NCBI RefSeq assembly: GCF_000317535.1
Contig: NC_020050.1
Coordinates: forward strand, 1 to 64,000
Length of the DNA stretch: 64,000 bases
Direction of reading: 5' to 3'
Origin: Cylindrospermum stagnale PCC 7417
Lineage (GTDB): Bacteria > Cyanobacteriota > Cyanobacteriia > Cyanobacteriales > Nostocaceae
Part shown: positions 46,601-52,358 of the stretch, in pieces
Layout of the letters: each line of letters begins with the position of its first letter
Numbering within the stretch: position 1 is the first letter of the stretch
The notes under the pieces: model-generated
The model's input: the letters and a program-made list of their open reading frames with translations, nothing else
Told to the model about the DNA's origin: nothing
Database searches by the model: none
Translations under genes and position numbers: made by a program

Positions 46601-47143
46601 CCGGAATTAAAAATGCCATTTGCTTTCTTTGGTCATAGCATGGGAGCTTTACTAGCTTTTGAAGTTGCTCGCCTATTACAAAAAGGTTATCAAATAACTC
46701 CTGTTCATTTATTCATTTCTGCTTGTCCAGCCCCTCATTTGTCAGAGTCTTTGCTATCTCTTCCCAACCCTACAGCTTCTGATGAAGAAATAATAGCGCA
46801 ATTACACCGTTTCAATTCAATGCCAGAGTCGATTGTACAAAAAACGAACTTAATACTTGATGTATTACCAACTTTCCGAGCTGACCTTGAAGTTTTTAAA
46901 AGCTATAATTATTCGACTATAGAATCATTAGATTGCCCAATCACTGTTTTTGGAGGTAAGCAAGATACTTTAGTATGCTATGAGCATTTAATCCCTTGGC
47001 AAACTCAAACTAGGAGTTCATTTGACATAAAAATGTTTACAGGGAATCATTTCTTCTTACAAAGTCAGCGCTCAATGCTTTTACAGTCTATCGCAGAGTT
47101 AATGATCAACCACATTAGCAGCGGGAGCAACGCGATTTGGTGA
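40625..47143 (+). CDS. Type I PKS: KS-AT-cMT-KR-ACP-TE
   Basis: About 2,170 residues, one extension module with release. KS from about 38, Cys in VQTACSTSLVAVH near 218 and His in VEAHGTGTFLGDP. AT with GHSVGEYVAACVAE near 669 and HAFHSH near 774, the malonyl-CoA type. C-methyltransferase with VLDFGCGYGSDLISLAKQ near 1,075. KR with TGGLGSLGLQIAQW near 1,550 and Tyr in GNYAAGNAFMDF. ACP Ser in LGIDSLMALQLRN near 1,855. Thioesterase with CFPYAGGGISMFRPW near 1,936 and GHSMGALLAFE near 2,004, of the GrsT/type II fold but fused. Predicted step: add malonate, methylate the alpha carbon, reduce to a hydroxyl and release. ATG 40,625 follows the loader by 14 bases; ATG 40,697 is an alternative. Confidence 0.93.
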   Translation: MCAINKISNSDHSNLQRTIIKKKNMNVFTQNDLGNGLEIAIIGTSCRFPGAQNPDEFWQNLKNGVESITWFSESDLKSEGVEPNLFNHPNYVKANGILSDIEKFDADFFGFSPREAAIMDPQHRLFLECAWECLEQAGYNPKNHQESVGVFAGAGMNLYAGVGMTSYFLHNLYPNRDNLTPWDGFQIMIANGVEFLPTRISHLLNLKGPSVNVQTACSTSLVAVHLACQSLLNGECDMALAGAVAIHQPQKIGYLYQEGMILSTDGHCRAFDKKAQGTIGGNGVGVVVLKRLADAIADRDCIQAVIKGSAINNDGATKVSYTAPSVSGQATVIAMAQAVADISPETISYVEAHGTGTFLGDPIEIAALTQAFRRKTEKKGFCAIGSVKTNIGHLDTAAGMAGLIKTVLALKYKEIPATINFENPNPQIDFYNSPFYVNTQLSPWKTNDLPRRAGVSSLGVGGTNAHIILEETPLLENNDNQVERSLHLLALSAKSEKALKELVQRYITFCTTEKEISLGDICFTANVGREHFNHRLAIVTDSTSELQKNLTEFIAGIASPVLFNGSVTSKQEKAIAFLFTGQGSQYINMGRELYETQPTFRRYLDQCADILRPYLERPLLEVIYPQTTLDNLSLLNETAYTQPALFAIEYALYQLWKFWGIEPKFVMGHSVGEYVAACVAEVFSLEDGLKLIAQRGRLMQALPANGKMLVIFAGETQVNTILQLHSNNISIAAINGPENTIISGEKEAIELIKTDLENLGIKTQELKVSHAFHSHLMDSILADFEQIASEVTYYPPSIPLVSNVTGELMSSDIASSRYWTRHIRETVRFESSIKVLEQLNCEIFLEIGPKPTLLSMGTNCLPGNTKTWLFSLRQTESCWRSMLSSLSHLYLHGVSVNWKGFDQDYRRYRVILPTYPFQRKRYWIDAPTQELATVKQSAVLKFLNQGNINQLANMLTSTGDFSSEQQQILPKLLETLVQKYQEEQEYTNRKVVVDYYNSMASQGTWLNYENVTVQYDETFLTFAPFAEIIPGFSWVKLVSDPKKHNQYLSIVFNGQKELREVLFAKVDFQACEKVLDFGCGYGSDLISLAKQFPHLQHLCGYTISNEQAKVGQNKILASGLQERITIYNRDSAQDEFPEQYDLIFAFEVLHHIKRKDLLFSNVNRHLNDKGLLVLADFISNQGFAIEHEETSSYFINKSEWLEKLNQNQLKVIEAIDVSQEMANFLYDPDFEENLAQKSIAGNQDIQSAFTSYHQLGNLMRKKMAIYILLTAQKDTELSSEELSSWNLEKLNSLVAYSEKAPQQWLYQIDWQPQPLIEVKQQKSQLESGIWLIFADIGGVGQRLAQQLLQQGEDCILIYPGETYQTKEIGQWEIVPSDSENYKRLLKDISKIGLSFKGIVHLWNLDTFEVEPLTLSSLQDTQTLNCGSVLFLVQALVKEENLHVDRLWLVTKAAQKVQDLSTPLQIQQSPLWGLGGAISREHPELHSVCLDIEPHENFNEVQVLLKEILSFSQEDQIVYHQDTRYVARLVRHPYPSVHQPQIHKNSSYLITGGLGSLGLQIAQWLVEQGSRYLILTGRNQPSISAQKIISELEQSEVKILVIQADISSPKSVEDMLKTIKTALPPLRGVIHAAGVLDDGVLMEQNWERFLDVMTPKVAGAWNLHHLTQDLPLDFFVLFSSAVSLLGAPGQGNYAAGNAFMDFLAHYRQTLGLPALSINWGPWSETGMAAQTNFSALKLGMIPPQQGLKILGDLLGQNFTQVGVLPVNWAEFLKQFPADNEPLRFEKFIKEQRQAQLEQAQQLPNQPFDLLGQLQNTSEEQRLELLIEYINHQVNKVLGISKEQPLEQHEKFQNLGIDSLMALQLRNFLEIALNISLPSTLIVKYPTINQLSTYLCQTLFSDKKQLKVIEDTHQLKSEQNPWITSLQANPDAEIRLFCFPYAGGGISMFRPWSVELPQKIEVCPIQLPGRDERLHEKPFRDFSKLVDVLVQGLKPELKMPFAFFGHSMGALLAFEVARLLQKGYQITPVHLFISACPAPHLSESLLSLPNPTASDEEIIAQLHRFNSMPESIVQKTNLILDVLPTFRADLEVFKSYNYSTIESLDCPITVFGGKQDTLVCYEHLIPWQTQTRSSFDIKMFTGNHFFLQSQRSMLLQSIAELMINHISSGSNAIW

Positions 47144-47206
47144 AATCGGGGTTTAATTCTCAATTACACTCTTACATTCTCAATAAACCTGGGTTTTTTA
47201 GTTGCG

Positions 47207-47457
47207 ATGGCTCCGCCCGCCGCAGGCATCCGGTTTGGGTTTACCAGGAGTCTGCTCTTGATTCTGGTAGGTGGGATAGTTGGGTTTGTGCTGATGGAAA
47301 TCGGTGGGGTTATTTCTATGGATTCATCATCTGGCCGGACGATCGTCAAACTAGTCCACCTCCAGCAGGGGCAATCGGAGCGGCAACTGGTAGGGCAATC
47401 ATGATGTTGATTTTGATGGTTTTATTTGGGTGGATTGGGTCAGGACTCGGCGCTTAG
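47207..47457 (+). pseudogene. Possible small membrane protein, frame broken
   Basis: One frame gives GFTRSLLLILVGGIVGFVLM (membrane segment) up to about 47,340, and another continues PPPAGAIGAATGRAIMMLIL and ends FGWIGSGLGA at 47,457. Together they look like a two-segment membrane protein with a frameshift near 47,345. Weak evidence; the upstream ggctccgcccgccgcaggca is a dispersed-repeat sequence. Confidence 0.3.
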
Positions 47458-47555
47458 TGGGTTATGAGCCATTGGTTAGATTAGTGGGCTATGGGTAGTA
47501 GCCACCGAGATTAGCGGTTGACAGTACTCATATCAGGGTAACGCTCCCCTGTGAG

Positions 47556-47743
47556 TAATCAGATGAGATGAGATCCCATCTTCGGGTTCAACTTAGCGGG
47601 AAGATGCGGGAAGTGCTGGTATGATGCGGGATTCAGCACTTGGACAAGCTGGAACCGAGTTCAAGTTTTAATCAGATGAAATGGGATCGGCTTATTGAGA
47701 ATTATATTTAAATTATTGAGAATAATCAGATGAAATGGGATCG
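47556..47743 (+). repeat. Three direct repeats taatcagatgaaatgggatcg
   Basis: Copies near 47,556 (with two changes), 47,669 and 47,723, in the 300-base gap 47,458-47,757, which has no supported gene. The last two copies are 54 bases apart and each is preceded or followed by ttattgagaat. Confidence 0.45.
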
Positions 47744-47757
47744 CAGATTTGTTATTG

Positions 47758-48147
47758 CTAATTATTATCAAGTATATTTTGGTTGAAGTTGAAACGGACT
47801 ACGCACAATTCCTCGTCTAAGGGAAAGTTGAGCATTTGTATAAATTCTATTTTTGATTCCCATAGATTACCTTCGTGGTACACGTCTTCTTCGGGCATGT
47901 CTTCTAATTGCTCAAGGTAAGGGCGATGAGTTAATGTGATGGTTCCCATCTGTATTGCGCCTGGAACGAATGTGCAGTTAGTCCATGCTTGATGCTGTTT
48001 TTTACCTTTGTCGTAAGCTGAGGTTATTATTTGATATGTTTTTAAACTCCAATTTCTGCGTGTGACGGTTTTTATTCCTGAAATTAAAGGATCAGGTATT
48101 TGTTTCTTCTTTGCTAGATTGATGGTCATCGAGAAGGAGAGGTTCAT
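47758..48147 (-). CDS. ASCH-like small protein
   Basis: 129 residues. LISGIKTVTRRNWSLKTY near 22-40 is the RNA-binding-type loop of ASCH domains (family I..G.KT.E.R), and GTITLTHRPYLEQLEDMPEE, DVYHEGNLWESKIEF matches the middle helix where such proteins have an (M/L)PxEDxxxEG segment. ASCH proteins bind RNA or act on modified nucleosides; the exact role is unknown. It is the last gene of a minus-strand series that starts at 50,275, five bases after the previous gene stops. Confidence 0.6.
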   Translation of the reverse strand: MNLSFSMTINLAKKKQIPDPLISGIKTVTRRNWSLKTYQIITSAYDKGKKQHQAWTNCTFVPGAIQMGTITLTHRPYLEQLEDMPEEDVYHEGNLWESKIEFIQMLNFPLDEELCVVRFNFNQNILDNN

Positions 48148-48152
48148 TTTGG

Positions 48153-48374
48153 TTAAAGTACTAATTTCAGCAAGGCGGATGGCAGTCTTACTGGATCGTT
48201 GAATCGGTTATAAGTTCGGTTCGCATGCACGGGATGCTCTAAAGCTGTAATTCTAGGAAGGTCAAATTGTACGTCGCAAAATGTACCAGAGTTATGCATC
48301 CATACAATCCAACCTATTGATTCACCTAAAAATGTCTCTGCACTGATATGTTGAACTTTGTCACCAACGTTCAT
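48153..48374 (-). CDS. Small unknown protein (73 residues)
   Basis: Starts MNVGDKVQHISAETFLGESI with a beta-rich GWIVWMHNSGTFCDVQFDLP; probably a small barrel. The ATG overlaps the stop of the upstream zinc-finger gene (ATGA), which fixes the start. A longer in-frame extension on the minus strand overlaps that gene completely and is not real. No family recognised. Confidence 0.55.
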   Translation of the reverse strand: MNVGDKVQHISAETFLGESIGWIVWMHNSGTFCDVQFDLPRITALEHPVHANRTYNRFNDPVRLPSALLKLVL

Positions 48375-48592
48375 ACAACTGTGGATTGTGCAACGGCAAC
48401 GATCGCCTTTTCCATGATTTCTAAATATTTGGCGCTGGGGCATTTGTCTATTTCTTGCCCTGGTCGGTAGTAGCGCCAAATGGCTTGTTGTAGAATCTTT
48501 GGCACCATTTCCCAGTGTGTGGGACACATCAGATGTTTTGGGGGGATGTTGCAGTCACACCCTACTGCATGGCATTTATGAGTCATATACAT
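48371..48592 (-). CDS. Small Cys/His protein of phage type
   Basis: 73 residues. HKCHAVGCDCNIPPKHLMCP followed by THWEMVPKILQQAIWRYYRP is a pattern seen in many small phage proteins (C..C..PP..LMC..HW..VP...Q..IW..YR.GQ). Probably zinc-binding; role unknown. Four-base overlap with the downstream gene indicates coupled translation. Confidence 0.65.
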   Translation of the reverse strand: MYMTHKCHAVGCDCNIPPKHLMCPTHWEMVPKILQQAIWRYYRPGQEIDKCPSAKYLEIMEKAIVAVAQSTVV

Positions 48593-48595
48593 CTA

Positions 48596-49543
48596 TCAAG
48601 GAAACTGTTTTAACAAGTCGTCACCAGGAATGACTGTGGTGTAGAAGATGTAATTGTTATTGGCTAGATAACGACGGTCTTGTTTGATAATTTTTACGAA
48701 TTCACGATGGCCTTTTCTTGTACGACCTACTAGGCAACCGGCACTGGCATCCTTAATGTCATGTGTTGGTATGTCGTATCCCCAATGTTGGTTGACTCCG
48801 AAAAGTCCGGTATCTAGTTTGTCACCTGTGCGTTTGAAGTCTTTGTTGAAATCGCGATGAACTGTAATTGGTGCAACTTGTATTAGCGCTTCATGTCTAT
48901 CTGCATTTCCATGCATACCAATTGCCCAGGATTTATATTGCCCAAACTTAATTCGGGCGGCTCCTGATGAATTCATTGGATTGATGGTGTAATAATTACC
49001 TGGCTCAGTCGTGGCCTGCCAGTGATTTACTATTTTGGGAATGCCATCTACTACTTCAATAACAATCCTTAAGTCGTTAAATTCGTTGGGTGCATCGTTA
49101 TTAAGTGTCCAGTCTTCGTTCATTCCCTCTATATAGACAATGTTGTATTCCTTAGGCTCGCTGAAAACTAAATAGTTCTGTGCCAGCATATATTTCAGAA
49201 TTTTGCTGGCGATATCATCGCCTAACTTCAGATTTGTCCATGCTATTTGTTTAGCTTCGATCAGGGCTTTGGCTGTGCCCGCTCCTAAAAAGTTATTTTC
49301 TCCAGTTTTGGACTGTTCTTGGAATCTTTTAAGCGCTGCCATAGAAATTGGACCGAATTTACCATCGGCGGGAGGTTCTAAAAACCCTAAGTTAATTAAC
49401 AGAGACTGAACCTGTACAGCTAGCTCTACGTCTTGACCGATGGCGTCAAATCCCCATTTTTCTTTGGTTTCTAAAAAATTTTGAAGTTTCATGGTTTCAG
49501 TTTTGTTCTTGGTTAAGGTTAATTGACTTTTTGGGAGAGGCAA
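48596..49543 (-). CDS. Peptidoglycan-binding endolysin-like protein
   Basis: 315 residues. A PG_binding_1 domain lies at about 35-110 (VELAVQVQSLLINLGFLEPP then ADGKFGPISMAALKRFQEQ). The remainder looks like a cell-wall hydrolase domain of phage type: RIVIEVVDGIPKIVNHWQAT, TVHRDFNKDFKRTGDKL, GVNQHWGYDIPTHDIKDASA then GCLVGR, where the His/Asp/Cys residues could form the active site. A TTG start at 49,543 has a near-perfect aggagg seven bases upstream; the ATG at 49,492 (MKLQNFLETKEKW) has none, so I kept the TTG. A small membrane protein precedes it, as in phage lysis cassettes. Confidence 0.75.
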   Translation of the reverse strand: MPLPKSQLTLTKNKTETMKLQNFLETKEKWGFDAIGQDVELAVQVQSLLINLGFLEPPADGKFGPISMAALKRFQEQSKTGENNFLGAGTAKALIEAKQIAWTNLKLGDDIASKILKYMLAQNYLVFSEPKEYNIVYIEGMNEDWTLNNDAPNEFNDLRIVIEVVDGIPKIVNHWQATTEPGNYYTINPMNSSGAARIKFGQYKSWAIGMHGNADRHEALIQVAPITVHRDFNKDFKRTGDKLDTGLFGVNQHWGYDIPTHDIKDASAGCLVGRTRKGHREFVKIIKQDRRYLANNNYIFYTTVIPGDDLLKQFP

Positions 49544-49567
49544 AATCTTGCCTCCTGATGAGCTGTT

Positions 49568-49783
49568 TTAAAGTTTGTCTGGATTCTCTTGTTCGCTAGA
49601 TATGTGTTTGAGGATTTCGTCTTGTGCTTTGGCTTCGCCGTGCATTATTGCTGTGCTTGTAAGAAATAGGATTAATGGGCATCTAATCCAAGGATTGTGT
49701 AGTAAGTTCCAAGGGTTGACTAGCGCAGTTACTATCAGGGCTATTCCTGCTAGCTGAATGGTTGAGTAGAGATGTTTAGCCAT
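49568..49783 (-). CDS. Small membrane protein, holin-like
   Basis: 71 residues with two hydrophobic stretches (LAGIALIVTALVNPW and CPLILFLTSTAIMHG) and a charged tail (EILKHISSEQENPDKL). This size and layout, immediately upstream of an endolysin-like gene, fit a holin; the sequence alone does not prove it. Confidence 0.5.
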   Translation of the reverse strand: MAKHLYSTIQLAGIALIVTALVNPWNLLHNPWIRCPLILFLTSTAIMHGEAKAQDEILKHISSEQENPDKL

Positions 49784-49826
49784 GTAATGTGATGCCAGTA
49801 TAATTGTCTTGTCTTTTTAAGGTTAA

Positions 49827-49856
49827 AAAGGGCACATTAATTAAAATGTGCCCTTT
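49827..49856 (-). terminator. Intrinsic terminator, minus strand
   Basis: Perfect 12-bp stem (aaagggcacatt / aatgtgcccttt) with a 6-base loop. On the minus strand the stem runs into ctttttaa. It ends the gene at 49,889-50,275 and separates it from the lysis-type genes. Confidence 0.75.
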
Positions 49857-49888
49857 GCTCGTTCAGTCAGGTCAGGCTTTTGAGTCGG

Positions 49889-50275
49889 TTACGCAGCTTC
49901 TTCTAGTTCGTCGATTGGGCTGGTGCAATCGGGTTTGAGTAAGCTAGATTCAATTGGAATTAAGTTGTCACCGCTAACTATAAAATCCTTGGTGATACCG
50001 TTTTCATCCAATGGACGAATATAGATAGTTGTTGTTTCTTCTTCGCTGCCAGCAGCTTGTTGTATGCGAATAGAAAAGCTTGTTACGCCTGGGTTTTCCT
50101 GAAGATAATTTTGTAATTCCTGTGGAATGGCATCTAATTTCATGGTATGAACTGCTTCAGTTCCATGAATTTTGATAAATTCATCTACGCTGTGGGCTTG
50201 TACGTGGACTTCAAAATCAATTTCGGTAGGGTCTTGAGTCAGAAACTGCTCTAATGTTTTTGGTAGCTGTGTCAT
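49889..50275 (-). CDS. Hypothetical protein (128 residues), nitrile hydratase-like leader style
   Basis: Starts MTQLPKTLEQFLTQDPTEID and ends CTSPIDELEEAA. The acidic, helical front and the short Cys/Ser end are reminiscent of a precursor peptide with a leader, but a middle beta region (TSFSIRIQQAAGSEEETTTI) argues for an ordinary small protein. I do not recognise a family. It is a single gene with its own terminator downstream. No peptide-modifying enzyme is nearby, so a RiPP role is not supported. Confidence 0.5.
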   Translation of the reverse strand: MTQLPKTLEQFLTQDPTEIDFEVHVQAHSVDEFIKIHGTEAVHTMKLDAIPQELQNYLQENPGVTSFSIRIQQAAGSEEETTTIYIRPLDENGITKDFIVSGDNLIPIESSLLKPDCTSPIDELEEAA

Positions 50276-50609
50276 AGCGCCTATTATGAAGTGATGTCTG
50301 AAGGCATTAATAAAATGGCTCCCTCAAAAAAGAGAAGCCACCTTTTTATGGCTAATTCCATCATTAACATAGTCTCTATTGATCTAGATGTAAAGCTGAT
50401 TTTTATTAGATATTCCAGGCATTTTGTAGCATTTTTCATTGAGAATGGTGGCTGAACAGATGCTGGTTTGGTAAAGTGGACTTTAATCTTGTCTGTTGTT
50501 GGTGGTAATAGATTATTTTTGAGTCTCTATGACTAATAAAGAAGCAATTGAAAATGATTTGATGTGCCGCTTATGTTCAGTTGCTGTGGTTGCACATGAG
50601 TTGCTGATA
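50276..50609. other. Intergenic region without a supported gene
   Basis: 334 bases. Contains a short inverted repeat (ccctcaaaaaagagaagccacc) and A/T-rich promoter-like DNA upstream of the minus-strand gene. The end, tgctgatacagcac, is the left boundary of the IS630-type element. Confidence 0.4.
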
Positions 50610-51624
50610 CAGCACTTGCGTCTGTTATGAGGTACACTAAATTAAAATATAAATACCTTTAAATGAAGTCATACTCTGTCGAGTTTCGAGAAAAAATAGT
50701 TGCAGCACATCTTCAAAAAAACATCTCAATCAGGAAAGTAGCTAACATATTTTCCGTCTCAAAGAGTTTAGTGCAAAAGCTTGTAAAGCAACAAAAACTT
50801 GAAGGAAATTTACAACCAAAGCCGCGAGGGAAACCACAATTTAGTCATTTAACAAATGCGGAAGTAGAGTTAAGGGAATTAGTTGAAGCACATCCAGATG
50901 CAACATTGATAGAGTTATGTGAATTCTTGGCAGACAAGACTGGTAATTGGGTGGGTCGAAGTGCAATGTGTCGGGCCTTACAGAAATTAGGATTAAATCG
51001 TAAAAAAAAACAAAGCGGAGTACCCAAGCCGGGACTCTTAGAGTCTTAAATTTAAGATTAGATTATTGGGAAAAGGTCAAACATATAGAGCCAGAAAATT
51101 TAGTATTTTTGGACGAAACTGGCGTTCTACTTGGGTTAACGAGGACTCATGCCCGTTCACAAATGGGAACAAGAGCTTACTCTCTTAACCCCTTCTATAG
51201 AGGTTCAAAAGTTACAGTAATTGGAGCAATTAGTATTAACAAAGTAGTTGCATTAATGACAATGAATAATTCAATGGATGGCAGGGCATTTGAATTATTT
51301 GTTGAGAAGTTTTTAGTGCCAAATTTATGGTCAGGAGCAGTAGTAGTCATGGATAATTTATCCGCACATAAACTAGATTCAATTGTGCTAATGATTGAAG
51401 CTGTAGGCGCGAAAGTTATTTGTTTATCCTCATACTCTCCCGATTTTAATCCAATTGAATTATGGTGGTCACAACTTAAATCTTTTCTACGCCGTTTCGC
51501 TCCAACTACAACGGAAATGGTTGATAAACTAATCTCAGTTGCACTCGACTTAATAAATCCTCAACAATTAAGAAACTGGTTTGCTAGTTGCTGCTACTGT
51601 ACCTCATAATAGCCGGAAACGCTG
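50610..51624 (+). mobile_element. IS630-type insertion sequence
   Basis: 1,015 bp flanked by TA. The ends share cagc(a/g)(c/t)tt.cg..ct, then tatgaggtaca 16 bases in: left cagcacttgcgtctgttatg, right (inward) cagcgtttccggctattatg. TA target and the DDE transposase fit IS630/Tc1. Three MITEs in this window have the same end design. Confidence 0.85.
50663..51609 (+). CDS. IS630-type transposase made by -1 frameshift
   Basis: Two overlapping frames. The first (50,663-51,049) carries helix-turn-helix domains: YSVEFREKIVAAHLQKNISI, RKVANIFSVSKSLVQKLVKQ. A run of nine A (51,002-51,010) follows, and a -1 slip joins it to KTKRSTQAGTLRVLNL and the catalytic frame. The DDE residues are Asp in VFLDETGVLLG, Asp in VVMDNLSAHK and Glu in SPDFNPIELWWSQLK. 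Slippage on a poly-A run is known in some IS630 members, so this element may be functional rather than broken. Confidence 0.78.
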
Positions 51625-51692
51625 TATCAAAAACAGCAACAGTTAGTTTCACATCACAATGCGAATTACTGTGATGAAACAAATTGCCAGGT

Positions 51693-52009
51693 CATGAGCA
51701 AACAACTTGTTCGACTACCGAAAGTTGGTAAAACAGAAAAACTTAAACGTCAAACGTCAATCACCTAACTCTCGCAAATATTCCGAGGTCAGGACTAGGG
51801 AGCATTTGTTACCGGAAAAAGTTGAGGCGATGCGGTCAGCTATCAAAAAATCTAAGTGTCGCCACGCTCATCGAGACTCGACCCTAATTTTGTTGATCTA
51901 CCGTCATGGATTGCGAGTGGCAGAGGCAGCATCTTTACGATGGGAGCAAATAGACTGGAATGGTGGCACAATTTATGTGAAGCGAGTCCAAAAGGGGACG
52001 CTATCGTGA
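51693..52009 (+). pseudogene. Tyrosine recombinase, N-terminal fragment with 7-bp duplication
   Basis: Reads MSKQLVRLPKVGKTEKLKRQ from ATG 51,693, then shifts frame and continues SPNSRKYSEVRTREHLLPEK and the catalytic-domain start LILLIYRHGLRVAEAASLRW. The shift is explained exactly by a tandem copy of aaacgtc (aaacgtcaaacgtcaa). The homology stops at YVKRVQKGT (about 51,998), where IS110-like sequence begins, so the His-x-x-Arg and Tyr part is gone. Confidence 0.8.
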
Positions 52010-52094
52010 ACGCACAGTTAATAATCTCCAAAAAAGAGCGCAGCAATTAGGTTTTGTGCTTATTCCTCAGCCCTCAGAAAATCTGGTTTCTTAG
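51999..52094 (+). pseudogene. IS110-type transposase, C-terminal scrap
   Basis: In the frame of base 51,999 the DNA reads RYRERTVNNLQKRAQQLGFV then LIPQPSENLVS and stops. This matches the C-terminus of IS110-family transposases (compare LKNLRQKAQALGLELIPI at the end of the copy at 52,359). A former IS110 element therefore truncated the recombinase. Confidence 0.6.
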
Positions 52095-52343
52095 AAGCAA
52101 CTGCACAGGCGGCACTGCCACCCGCTATGAATGAAAGAAACTATTTTGAGGCGACTAATGAACGGGTACATTAGAATTATCCTGACAGTTAAAACCGAAC
52201 CCACAATAGTGTGTTGAGCCTGATTAGGAGAATGGTTCTGGGGCTTTATGGCTATGACATTGGTGAAGGACAAAGTTTCCTATCCCGTTTGAAAGATTAT
52301 CTATGAGTACATCCCCAGGTCAGGACATATCCATAATAACCAT
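52095..52343 (+). other. Non-coding 5' region of the IS110 element
   Basis: No supported gene. In IS110-group elements the non-coding DNA before the transposase gene encodes a structured guide (bridge) RNA. This stretch contains several short complementary segments, but I cannot fold it reliably by eye. Confidence 0.3.
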
Positions 52344-52358
52344 ATGAGAGTTGCAGCC

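Noticed and set aside
48375-48527. N-terminal extension of the small gene at 48,153
   Set aside because: Fully overlaps the Cys/His gene in another frame; the ATGA overlap fixes the start at 48,374.
49889-50275. Ribosomally made peptide precursor
   Set aside because: Acidic front and short Cys-containing end looked like a leader, but there is no modifying enzyme nearby and the middle looks like a folded protein.
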